Below are positions 7,730 to 13,618 of a stretch of DNA of 14,705 nt, piece after piece (the stretch's first letter is position 1; each line of letters starts with the position of its first letter). Both the position numbers and the translations under genes were made by a program. Origin of the DNA: JBLMZW01 sp050259035 (lineage in GTDB: Bacteria; Bacillota; Syntrophomonadia; Syntrophomonadales; DTU052); contig JBLMZW010000173.1 of NCBI GenBank assembly GCA_050259035.1, forward strand, positions 1-14,705, read 5' to 3'. Below the pieces are notes generated by a model, which was given only the letters and a program-made list of their open reading frames with translations, made no database searches and was not told the origin of the DNA.

Positions 7730-7768
7730 GGCCCCTGCCTCCTTTGTCCGTACTATTGCCTCACCGTA

Positions 7769-7799
7769 ATTATACCATTTTCTGCCTTACTGTAGGCAA
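7769..7799 (-). promoter_or_regulatory. Candidate promoter and operator-like repeat of hepT-mntA
   Basis: A perfect TATAAT (7774-7769) lies about 40 bp before hepT. The best -35 is TTGCCT (7799-7794), with a long 19-bp spacer. TGCCT and AGGCA (7783-7787 and 7794-7798) form an inverted repeat across the -35 region and could be an operator for autoregulation. Confidence 0.5.
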
Positions 7800-7921
7800 T
7801 GAGTATGGTTAAGAGAACTAAGACATATTTGTTCATCGAATGGTGTTAAAGATTGTTTCTATCCTGAGATTAGAGCAAAGGTATAAGATAGGAACGCCGT
7901 AATCGGTTCCATTGATGCGTG
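7800..7921. other. Intergenic stretch without a recognised gene
   Basis: No plausible coding region is seen. A small imperfect hairpin, GGAACGCCG-TAAT-CGGTTCC, lies around 7889-7910, directly before repeat copy 1, and may belong to the same structured element. Confidence 0.5.
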
Positions 7922-8013
7922 CCTATTACCCCAAGGGGTAGGCCGTAGCTCTAAGGAGCAAGCTCCCAAGAGCTGCTCTCGCAGTACTTCATACCTCCGT
8001 CGTTGCTCGAAGT
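7922..8013 (+). repeat. Structured repeat, copy 1
   Basis: The first 75 nt (7922-7996) match 10558-10631 with 59 of 75 identical positions and one gap. It folds into several helices: CCTA with TAGG; GTAGCTCT with AGAGCTGC, enclosing GGAG-CAAG-CTCC; an alternative CTGC-TCTC-GCAG that shares CTGC with the previous helix; and ACTTC (7986-7990) with GAAGT (8009-8013). Comparison with copy 2 shows pair-preserving changes. It lies in a gap between divergent genes, about 210 bp before a membrane-protein gene. It could be a non-coding RNA, a structured 5' leader or a non-autonomous mobile repeat. I do not recognise a named family. Confidence 0.7.
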
Positions 8014-8015
8014 GT

Positions 8016-8040
8016 AATAAATGGATATCCTCCATTTATT
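8016..8040. repeat. Perfect 10-bp inverted repeat
   Basis: AATAAATGGA (8016-8025) and TCCATTTATT (8031-8040) are exact reverse complements around the 5-nt loop TATCC. It directly follows repeat copy 1. It is AT-rich and has no clear T-run after it, so it is either a weak terminator for the structured element or a protein-binding palindrome. No recognised gene or clear promoter is seen between here and 8225. Confidence 0.6.
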
Positions 8041-8225
8041 TCTATCACTAGCAGGAAAATGCAGGTAAGGGATAGAAAAGAATCCTGTGCAGCATATCAA
8101 TTATAATCTTAAGACCTATTTTTCTTGGTCAAATATGAGAAGTATGAAGGCCCTGTTCCGACGAGCTTGGAGATTAATTAGCCCGGTTATTCCCCTAATC
8201 GTAATAACGTCAGGAGGAGTCGGTA

Positions 8226-8690
8226 ATGGACTTCGATTCTGTCCGAAACAGGCTGTATTGGCTTAGTACTATTGGGTGGTTTGTGCTTATTGTGGGATTG
8301 TTTTTGATTTGGTGCATGGTCGCAGATCAATACCATACGTATGGTACCGTTCCACTGGAATACCTGGGACATATAGCCTTCATGTGCCTGTTCTTGATTT
8401 TGCCGGGGCTGATCATTCTTTTCTTCGCCATTAATCCAATAAGTACTTTAAGGGATTATCATGAACATATTTATAACACCAAAATTCTTCGCCGAATGAA
8501 AGTACTTGGAGTCATTCTTAGTGTAATCGGCGGCATCTTACTGGTCTTTTTCATGATTCCAGCTTGTACCGGAAGTTTTCGGGTTGCATTTCTGGGGCTG
8601 GGAATGTCGGTGCTGATTCTTGGCCCTGGTGTCCATTTATTAATCCGGGTCGCTATGGCTAAACAAGACCTTATTGATCGAATGATATAA
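8226..8690 (+). CDS. Four-helix membrane protein of unknown function
   Basis: I do not recognise this 154-residue protein. It has four hydrophobic segments, at about 12-32, 48-69, 93-112 and 119-141, and no cleavable signal peptide. A loop after the second segment (71-92) carries charged residues (RDYHEHIYNTKILRRMK), probably cytoplasmic by the positive-inside rule. The short C terminus is KQDLIDRMI. The ATG has AGGAGG with 8-nt spacing, so it is probably translated well. It converges on the ABC-F gene, with a GC-rich hairpin between the two ends. No catalytic motif or ligand site was seen, so no function is proposed. Confidence 0.75.
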   Translation: MDFDSVRNRLYWLSTIGWFVLIVGLFLIWCMVADQYHTYGTVPLEYLGHIAFMCLFLILPGLIILFFAINPISTLRDYHEHIYNTKILRRMKVLGVILSVIGGILLVFFMIPACTGSFRVAFLGLGMSVLILGPGVHLLIRVAMAKQDLIDRMI

Positions 8691-8704
8691 TTACCCCGCC
8701 GAGT

Positions 8705-8738
8705 GCGCGATGGTCCGTTTAACTGGCGGACCACGCGC
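8705..8738. terminator. GC-rich hairpin between convergent genes
   Basis: GCGCG (8705-8709), a bulged A, and TGGTCCG (8711-8717) pair with CGGACCA (8727-8733) and CGCGC (8734-8738), giving 12 pairs around a 9-nt loop. It lies 15 nt after the membrane-protein stop and about 45 nt beyond the ABC-F stop. No T-run follows on either strand, so it may act by stabilising 3' ends or as a weak two-way terminator. Confidence 0.5.
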
Positions 8739-8783
8739 TGGACGGAGTCAGCAACACCGTTTCCATTCAGTAAAAGCATCTGG

Positions 8784-10538
8784 CTACTGACTGCGCAAAT
8801 GTTCGCGGCGGGCTATCAATCCCCGGAATTCGGCGTCTAATTTCAAATACTCGGGTTGTTCGGGTTTGTATTGACCTAACCTGCCCAGAGTAAAGGCAAT
8901 CTGATTTTCCAATTGAAGCAGTTCTTCGCGCACACTCTCCATTACCCCATTGCCCGTTAATCCGCTCTTCTGGCTTTTTACTAGAAGATACTCTTCGAGC
9001 CTGCCTTCGAAAATTTCTATTTTGCGGTCACGGAAGACCAGTAATCGGTCACAGACCCGCTGCATCAGATATTTATCGTGGGATACCAGCAAAATACTTC
9101 CTTCGTAATCCACCAGACATTGTTCCAGGCTCTCACGACTGTAGATATCCAGGTGATTGGTTGGTTCATCAAGAATAAGAACATTGTTCTTTTCCAAAAT
9201 CGCCAGGGCTGTTTTAATCTTCATCCGTTCACCCGGGCTCAAGCGGGAAGACGGTTGTCGCAGCCTTTCAAACCGGATACCCAGTTGAACTAGCAGTGTC
9301 GCCACCCGGCTCCGCTCAGCCAGGTCGTAGTTTAAAATATGATCCCAGGGAGTAATTTCGGGAGCCTCGCCCAGGCTCTGGTCAATGTAAGCGATACGTG
9401 CGCTCGAACTCACGAAAACATCGCCGCCATCCAGTGGCTCCTGTCCCATCAGCACCCGAATAAGGGTGGTTTTCCCGCATCCGTTGGGGCCGAATATCCC
9501 CACTTTATCCCCCCGGTTCATATAAAATGAACTGGCTTCAAAAAGACTCTTGGTGCCGTATGATTTGCTTATGTTGTCGACCTCTAACAAACGCCTTCCC
9601 CGTTTCAGGTCCTGTTGAATCTGAAAGGCCGCGTTGGGCTCCCGGTCAGGACGGTTAACCCCTTCCGATCTCTTTTTTTCCAGTCTTTTGATCTGAGACT
9701 TCACGGCCTGATCACGTTTTTTGGCCTTGGCCCGGTAGAACTCCTTCCCGCCCATTTTAATTCCAGTTTCCCTGGCTTTGGCAGCCGCCTGGTTATGCGC
9801 TTTGGTCGCCCATCGCCGCAGCTGTTCTATTGCATCTTCTATTTGTTCTTGTTCCTTCTGTTGGGCCAGAAACATATGCAATTGGGCTTCTCTCTTCCTG
9901 GCTTTTTCGTCTCGATAAAAGCTATAGTTGCCTGAATAAGTCTCAATTCGGCCCTTTTCTATTTCGGCAATTCGATTTACGGTCCGGTCCAAAAAATGAC
10001 GGTCATGGGAAATAACGATTACAGCTCCTTTATATGAGTTAATCTGTTCAATCAGCCACTCCACACTTTGACTGTCCAGATGATTGGTTGGCTCATCTAA
10101 TATCAATAATGCTGTTTGCCTGCTCCAAACGTCAGCCAGCGATAGTTTGGTTTTTTCCCCGCCGCTTAGATCGTGAGATTTCAGGTTTTCGCGATTATTC
10201 AATTCTCCGATTCCCAGCTTGCTGGCTAACTCCCCAAACCTTGAATCGCCAGACGGATTTTCCATAATACCGCTGACTTCTGATTGCTGAACAAGGTATC
10301 CTATCGCCGGTTTGTTCGCATAGCTAACCGATCCTTCGTCGGGTTCAATCTCTTCAGCGATTATTGAGGCCAGAGTGGTTTTCCCAGCTCCATTGGCACC
10401 TATCAATCCGATTCGGTCGTTAGGGTGAATGTCGAGGTCTACTCTATTTAAGACTGTTAGATCGCCAAATCTTTTAGTAATCCCGCGACAGCTTATTAGC
10501 AATGACAAGTTCAAGCACCTCCCAAGATAGCGCGCCAT
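8784..10538 (-). CDS. ABC-F family ATPase, probable ribosomal protection or translation factor
   Basis: Soluble protein with two ABC domains and no membrane segments. Members bind the ribosomal E site, and several displace antibiotics. NBD1 has Walker A GANGAGKTT (47-55), signature LSGGEKT (124-130) and Walker B LLILDEPTNHLD (144-155). NBD2 has GPNGCGKTT (350-358), LSPGERMK (433-440) and LILDEPTNHLD (454-464). Between them lies a long, charged, helical linker (about 205-300), the region that reaches toward the peptidyl-transferase centre in resistance proteins. A C-terminal charged helical extension follows NBD2. At 584 residues it fits the ABC-F class. Two starts are possible: the ATG at 10538 (GGGAG about 7 nt upstream), or the TTG at 10508 (GGGAGG 9 nt upstream) giving MSLLISCRGITKRFG. 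The regulated leader upstream favours an antibiotic-resistance role (vga/lsa/vmlR-like), but the exact subfamily cannot be fixed by eye. Confidence 0.9.
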   Translation of the reverse strand: MARYLGRCLNLSLLISCRGITKRFGDLTVLNRVDLDIHPNDRIGLIGANGAGKTTLASIIAEEIEPDEGSVSYANKPAIGYLVQQSEVSGIMENPSGDSRFGELASKLGIGELNNRENLKSHDLSGGEKTKLSLADVWSRQTALLILDEPTNHLDSQSVEWLIEQINSYKGAVIVISHDRHFLDRTVNRIAEIEKGRIETYSGNYSFYRDEKARKREAQLHMFLAQQKEQEQIEDAIEQLRRWATKAHNQAAAKARETGIKMGGKEFYRAKAKKRDQAVKSQIKRLEKKRSEGVNRPDREPNAAFQIQQDLKRGRRLLEVDNISKSYGTKSLFEASSFYMNRGDKVGIFGPNGCGKTTLIRVLMGQEPLDGGDVFVSSSARIAYIDQSLGEAPEITPWDHILNYDLAERSRVATLLVQLGIRFERLRQPSSRLSPGERMKIKTALAILEKNNVLILDEPTNHLDIYSRESLEQCLVDYEGSILLVSHDKYLMQRVCDRLLVFRDRKIEIFEGRLEEYLLVKSQKSGLTGNGVMESVREELLQLENQIAFTLGRLGQYKPEQPEYLKLDAEFRGLIARREHLRSQ

Positions 10539-10552
10539 AATTATCTCCCTTG
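10521..10552 (-). promoter_or_regulatory. Hairpin around the ABC-F ribosome binding site and start
   Basis: On the minus strand CCAA, a GGGA bulge and GATA pair with TATC and TTGG. The ribosome binding site GGGAG therefore lies partly in the stem and bulge, and the ATG at 10538 lies in the loop. It could limit initiation. The downstream TTG start at 10508 would fall outside it. Confidence 0.4.
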
Positions 10553-10557
10553 GCGAA

Positions 10558-10643
10558 CCTATATCCGCAAGGGATAGGTCGCATCTCTAAGAAGCAAGTT
10601 TTAAGAGCTGCGCCCGTAGTATTTCATACCTGAAGTGAAAATA
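10558..10643 (+). repeat. Structured repeat, copy 2
   Basis: Homologous to 7922-7996 (about 79% identity over the first 74 nt). Its outer helix is CCTAT with ATAGG, enclosing CC-GCAA-GG. The second helix keeps CTCT with AGAG, but the inner GGAG/CTCC of copy 1 has become GAAG/TTTT, still paired on the plus strand through A-T and G-U pairs. CTGC-GCCC-GTAG also stays paired. TATTTC (10620-10625) can pair with GAAAATA (10637-10643). G-U pairs exist only if the plus strand is the RNA, so that is the likely functional strand. This copy nevertheless lies inside the minus-strand leader of the ABC-F gene, between terminator and start codon. Confidence 0.7.
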
Positions 10644-10680
10644 AAAATGAGCTGCCTGAGAACGCTCGCTCGGCAGCTCA
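10641..10680 (-). terminator. Intrinsic terminator in the ABC-F leader
   Basis: TGAGCTGCC and GGCAGCTCA (10680-10672 and 10656-10648) pair, continued by GAG with CTC past one bulged base, with an 8-nt loop. TTTTTAT follows on the minus strand. It lies about 105 nt before the ABC-F start and about 145 nt after the short upstream ORF, the position expected of an attenuator. It could instead simply end transcripts arriving from the 11044-11334 gene. Confidence 0.8.
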
Positions 10681-10824
10681 CTGATATCCATGTGCTAATT
10701 CAGTCCATCATTTGATGGTAGAATCGAAGGAATTATAAAACAAACACGCAAACGTTTCAGGCTTTCGGGCAAACGCCAACCGTTTTGATTAAACAAAACA
10801 ACGTTTCACCCAATTTTCAATTAA

Positions 10825-10848
10825 TTATGCCTGAAAACGCTGGCGCAT
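10825..10848 (-). CDS. Seven-codon upstream ORF (leader peptide MRQRFQA)
   Basis: ATG CGC CAG CGT TTT CAG GCA TAA, with AAGGAG (10860-10855) 6 nt before the ATG. This is one of the strongest ribosome binding sites in the window, and it sits about 25 nt after the predicted transcription start. The coding bases CGTTTTCAGGC are nearly complementary to GCCTGAAACG about 65 nt downstream (around 10753-10763). A ribosome held on the ORF would therefore change the folding of the leader. Leader peptides of this kind precede several antibiotic-induced resistance genes, including ABC-F genes. Translation of the peptide is inferred from the signals only. Confidence 0.6.
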   Translation of the reverse strand: MRQRFQA

Positions 10849-10880
10849 CGGCTTCTCCTTATTAACAATCCGTTTTTTTC

Positions 10881-10909
10881 AGTATAACATTCAGGAGTAC
10901 GTCGGTAAA
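10881..10909 (-). promoter_or_regulatory. Promoter of the ABC-F leader transcript
   Basis: TTTACC (10909-10904) and TATACT (10886-10881) have a 17-bp spacer. Transcription would start near 10874 and give a leader of about 335 nt before the ATG at 10538. A second TATAAT (10737-10732) inside the leader has no good -35. Confidence 0.65.
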
Positions 10910-10968
10910 GAACAGCTTTGTTTACTGATTCTTTTCAGATAAGACCTTTTGTTTTGATATAATGCGAC

Positions 10969-11007
10969 AACGAGGGTGCCGGCTGTCTCAGCCAAGTCAC
11001 CCTCGTT
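10969..11007. terminator. Hairpin downstream of the small helical protein gene
   Basis: AACGAGGGTG (10969-10978) pairs with CACCCTCGTT (10998-11007), and GGCTG with CAGCC pairs inside it (10981-10985 and 10989-10993). It lies 37 nt past the stop of the minus-strand gene at 11044-11334. The T-run is poor, so it is only a possible terminator. Confidence 0.5.
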
Positions 11008-11043
11008 CATGCTAAACCTTATATATTTAGGAGGCTTTCCTTT

Positions 11044-11334
11044 TTACGGTTTAGAGGAAAACCTCAAATTGTCCGCCATAAACACCATAGCATCTTTGTA
11101 CATTTCCCGAATACTATCCTGGTTCTGACGGCAGTTATTCATCATTTCTTGAAATACCCGGGCGTTCTCCTGCCACACTGTTTTTGCCTGCCCCATGAAA
11201 TCCTGCATGATTTTTTCTGATTTCTCATTAAGCCATGATAAGCTTCCTAAATTGGTCATCCAAAGGTCCCACAACCTCTGGTTATAGCTGACCATCATCT
11301 CAAAAGTATTGGCCATGTTTTCAACTGCTTGCAC
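11044..11334 (-). CDS. Small helical, phasin-like protein
   Basis: A 96-residue protein with no signal peptide or membrane segment, predicted almost entirely alpha-helical. It is rich in Met, Gln and Asn, with spaced aromatics (Trp22, 26, 34 and 54) and heptad-like hydrophobic spacing through about 30-90 (for example SEKIMQDFMGQAKTVWQENA). This amphipathic pattern resembles phasins and related small granule-coating proteins, or PhaR/PhaE-type subunits of polyhydroxyalkanoate synthase. The link is by character rather than a diagnostic motif. The start is GTG at 11334, with AGGAG 7 nt upstream. An in-frame ATG at 11316 has no such site. No polyhydroxyalkanoate gene lies nearby, so the role stays open. 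Confidence 0.6.
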   Translation of the reverse strand: MQAVENMANTFEMMVSYNQRLWDLWMTNLGSLSWLNEKSEKIMQDFMGQAKTVWQENARVFQEMMNNCRQNQDSIREMYKDAMVFMADNLRFSSKP

Positions 11335-11408
11335 CTGAACACTCCTTTCAAATATAGGGGATAACTAGCTAATTCACCTCCCGCTATTGAAAATGGGGTC
11401 GAAAAAAC

Positions 11409-11422
11409 ACACTGTATAGTGT
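11409..11422. promoter_or_regulatory. 14-bp palindrome in the divergent intergenic region
   Basis: ACACT-GTAT-AGTGT is a perfect inverted repeat. It lies between the divergent gene starts at 11334 and 11540, about 50 bp upstream of the merR-type -35 box. It may be an operator for either gene, but this is not shown. Confidence 0.4.
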
Positions 11423-11474
11423 ATGACTGCCTGGTGCATTTAGAACCCCTTATTTATCAGAAATATTTTTAATA

Positions 11475-11505
11475 TTGACACTCCTGTTAGGGTAGGCTTT
11501 AGAAT
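11475..11505 (+). promoter_or_regulatory. MerR-type promoter with 19-bp spacer
   Basis: TTGACA (11475-11480) and TAGAAT (11500-11505) are separated by 19 bp, containing CTCCTGTTAGGGTAGG. An overlong spacer bearing the operator is the hallmark of promoters activated by MerR-family proteins, so the regulator just downstream probably controls its own operon. Confidence 0.78.
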
Positions 11506-11539
11506 CAAACCATAGGTAAAATTTCCAGGTAGGAGACTT

Positions 11540-12370
11540 ATGGCTGTGTATAGAATAGGTGTTTTTTCCAAAATGAATAAAGTCACCGTTAAAGCTCTAA
11601 GACATTACGATGACATTGGACTGTTAAAACCTTATTATGTGGACGACACAACTGGATACAGATTTTATTCATCAGACCAGCTGCCGATTCTACACAGAAT
11701 ATTGGCACTCAAGCAGATCGGATTTTCACTTAATGAAATACTTGAAGTCATGGACAAAGATATGTCAATCAACCGGATGATTGATTATCTGGAAGGGAAG
11801 CAATCCGCCATCCTAAAAACCATTGAGGATGAACAGATGAAGCTAACCCAGGTTAAATCGTATCTAAGTGCTCTAAAACAGGGAGTTATGCCAGCAGTTT
11901 ATAATACTGTTTTAAGAGAAATTCCAGCAACTATCGCAGCTTCAATGAGGAAGATAATTCCCAACTACGAAGCTTTTAGCACGATTTATCCCTTAATGAC
12001 CAATTACTTAGAACAGCAAAAGGTAAAGTATTCAATGCCGTTTTATTGCTTTACTCTTTTCCATGATGGTGAGTACAAGGATACAGATATAGATATTGAA
12101 ATTTGTATAGCAGTTACGGATTTCGCTCAAGATTCAGACCTGGTCAAGTTTAAAACAATTGAGGCGGTCAAAACAGCCGCTTGTGTAATTCACCAGGGCC
12201 CCTATAGTCTACTAGGATTGGCCTATGGTGCGGTGATGAGATGGATAGAGGAGAATGGTTACGAGATTACCGGGGCTCCCAGGGAATCATATATTGACGG
12301 TGTTTGGAATAAAGAAAGCCCCGAGGAATGGCTTACGGAAATACAGGTACCAGTGAAGCCGAAATTGTGA
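11540..12370 (+). CDS. MerR-family regulator with GyrI-like effector-binding domain (BmrR type)
   Basis: Transcription factor of 276 residues. The N-terminal winged-helix domain (about 4-72) has the typical IGVFSKMNKVTVKALRHYDD (6-25), GLLKP, TGYRFYS and LKQIGFSLNEI. A helical dimerisation segment spans about 77-115. The C-terminal half (about 120-274) is a GyrI-like ligand domain, including HQGPYSLLGLAYGAVMRWIE and ESYIDGVW. In BmrR-like regulators this domain binds diverse hydrophobic or cationic compounds and triggers DNA untwisting at a 19-bp-spacer promoter, and one lies 35 bp upstream. AGGAG precedes the ATG by about 4 nt. The following gene, a membrane protein 34 bp downstream, is the likely co-transcribed target. 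The inducer is unknown. Confidence 0.92.
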   Translation: MAVYRIGVFSKMNKVTVKALRHYDDIGLLKPYYVDDTTGYRFYSSDQLPILHRILALKQIGFSLNEILEVMDKDMSINRMIDYLEGKQSAILKTIEDEQMKLTQVKSYLSALKQGVMPAVYNTVLREIPATIAASMRKIIPNYEAFSTIYPLMTNYLEQQKVKYSMPFYCFTLFHDGEYKDTDIDIEICIAVTDFAQDSDLVKFKTIEAVKTAACVIHQGPYSLLGLAYGAVMRWIEENGYEITGAPRESYIDGVWNKESPEEWLTEIQVPVKPKL

Positions 12371-12404
12371 TATTACAGCAAATACTTGGCAGGAGGGATT
12401 AATA

Positions 12405-12881
12405 ATGGACCAATCGATGTATACTATCGGAGTTGTTCTGGCTGTTCTACTGCTTCTGGTTTCAGTGAATAGTACTTATCAATATCTGAAAGTAATGAAA
12501 GTGACCCTTATCCAATGGATTATGTTTAATTCATGTGTTGTGGGCAATGTATTCTATTTAATTGGATTTGGCATTTTTATTCTGACCCAGGATAAAACTT
12601 GTTTGGCCATAGGCATACTGCCTATGCTCTTTTTTGGAACCATGGGGCTATTCGTGTTTCCGTGGCAAGGAGCCATAGACAAAATTATTCAATTCAGTCA
12701 TATTATCATGACGTTAAACATCGTGTGGTCAATTTGTGCCATGATAAAGTCAGATGATTACCAGGCTCTGGCTTTGGGCTTACTCATAGGTTTAGTCATA
12801 TTTGTCCCCTTCATCGCCTGCCAACAGTTTTACGCCAAAACCCACCCGGAAGATTTGCATAGAATACTGGGAATAGAATAG
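12405..12881 (+). CDS. Membrane protein co-transcribed with the MerR regulator
   Basis: A 158-residue protein I do not recognise. It has about five hydrophobic helices, near 5-27, 38-60, 66-86, 95-114 and 118-140, and a short hydrophilic tail (KTHPEDLHRILGIE). The ATG follows AGGAGGG with about 7-nt spacing. It begins 34 bp after the MerR-family gene with no terminator between, so it is probably in the same operon and induced by the same signal. It is too short to be a standard major-facilitator pump, and the Glu of small multidrug transporters is not evident. A role in drug response is suggested only by context. Confidence 0.75.
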   Translation: MDQSMYTIGVVLAVLLLLVSVNSTYQYLKVMKVTLIQWIMFNSCVVGNVFYLIGFGIFILTQDKTCLAIGILPMLFFGTMGLFVFPWQGAIDKIIQFSHIIMTLNIVWSICAMIKSDDYQALALGLLIGLVIFVPFIACQQFYAKTHPEDLHRILGIE

Positions 12882-12932
12882 GAGCAAACAGCTTTTACAG
12901 AGTTCAAAAAGGATACGGGCCAGTGATTTTTG

Positions 12933-12962
12933 TTAAGTTGTACCATTGGTATGTCTTATAAT
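12933..12962 (+). promoter_or_regulatory. Candidate promoter for the first GNAT gene
   Basis: A perfect TATAAT (12957-12962) with a weak TTAAGT (12933-12938) at 18 bp. The spacer contains the inverted repeat TACCA-T-TGGTA (12941-12951), a possible regulator site. Confidence 0.45.
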
Positions 12963-12993
12963 AGAATAAATCATCAATTTTGGGGTGGTCTAA

Positions 12994-13470
12994 ATGGATG
13001 TTTCCCTTCGCCCACTGAACGAGTCCGATTATGACAGGATTATTATGGTTCTTAATGATTGGTGGGGTGGTCGAAATATGGTCGATTCCCTGCCCCGTAT
13101 ATTCTTTAAGCATTTTCAGACCACCAGTTTCGTTCTGGAAGCAAATGATGAAATAGTGGCCTTTTTATGCGGCTTTGTTTCTCCCACTTACCCTGAACAG
13201 GCCTACATCCATTTTTCCGGAGTACACCCCCACTGGCGTGAGCAGGGTCTGGCTAAAAGAATATACAACGCTTTCTTTGATAAGGCTCATCAAAAAGGAT
13301 GCAGTGAAATATACAGTATCACCTCACCTGTTAATAAAGACTCTATAGCGTTTCATCGGAAAATGGGTTTCGAAATACTGCCCGGCAACCGTGAGGTGGA
13401 AGGCGTGTCCGTTACGATCAATTATAACGGCCCTGGCAAAGACCGAGTTCTTTTTGTTAAAAAATTATAG
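12994..13470 (+). CDS. GNAT-family N-acetyltransferase
   Basis: Transfers an acetyl group from acetyl-CoA to an amine; the substrate is unknown. The 158 residues cover one GNAT fold. The N-terminal strand is VSLRPLNESDYDRI (3-16). The acetyl-CoA pyrophosphate loop, motif A, is at about 77-92 (VHPHWREQGLAKRIY, with the R/Q-x-x-G-x-A core at 82-87). NKDSIAFHRKMGFE (114-127) is motif B, where the FHRKMGF stretch is highly typical. GGGGTGG lies 5 nt before the ATG. It follows the membrane-protein gene after 112 bp, with its own candidate promoter. Context (regulator, ABC-F protein, further acetyltransferases) would suit detoxification, but protein or metabolite substrates are equally possible. 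Confidence 0.9.
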   Translation: MDVSLRPLNESDYDRIIMVLNDWWGGRNMVDSLPRIFFKHFQTTSFVLEANDEIVAFLCGFVSPTYPEQAYIHFSGVHPHWREQGLAKRIYNAFFDKAHQKGCSEIYSITSPVNKDSIAFHRKMGFEILPGNREVEGVSVTINYNGPGKDRVLFVKKL

Positions 13471-13483
13471 TTCCTGATATAAT
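13454..13483 (+). promoter_or_regulatory. Candidate promoter for the second GNAT gene
   Basis: TTGTTA (13454-13459) and TATAAT (13478-13483) with an 18-bp spacer. It overlaps the last codons of the preceding gene. A hairpin, AGGCC-ATTTAAA-GGCCT (13582-13598), lies just before the next gene's ribosome binding site. Confidence 0.4.
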
Positions 13484-13618
13484 TCGTTCAATAAACAAAC
13501 TTAACTATACTAAATCAATGAGTGGATTGGTATTTAAGCTTGCCGATTCTATTATGTTCAATAAAACTCTTAAGCCAAGTCAGGCCATTTAAAGGCCTAT
13601 TGAAAGGTTGTATTCTTA

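Noticed and set aside
8471..8779. Minus-strand open frame of 102 codons after the ABC-F gene
   Set aside because: It is antisense to the membrane-protein gene at 8226-8690, which has the better ribosome site and a clear hydrophobic pattern.
7922..10631. The two repeat copies as CRISPR or IS ends
   Set aside because: Only two copies 2.6 kb apart with no spacers or cas genes. They are in direct orientation around unrelated genes with no transposase, so neither explanation is supported here.
10732..10737. TATAAT inside the ABC-F leader as a second promoter
   Set aside because: The -35 position reads CTGAAA, which is weak. Kept only as a remote option because it would bypass the upstream ORF.
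11029..11038. Plus-strand AGGAGG near 11030
   Set aside because: No start codon follows at a usable distance, and the sequence lies just past the end of a minus-strand gene.
13486..13565. Direct repeat GTTCAATAAA at 13486 and 13556
   Set aside because: Ten AT-rich bases twice, without extension into the flanks, is expected by chance in such a region.
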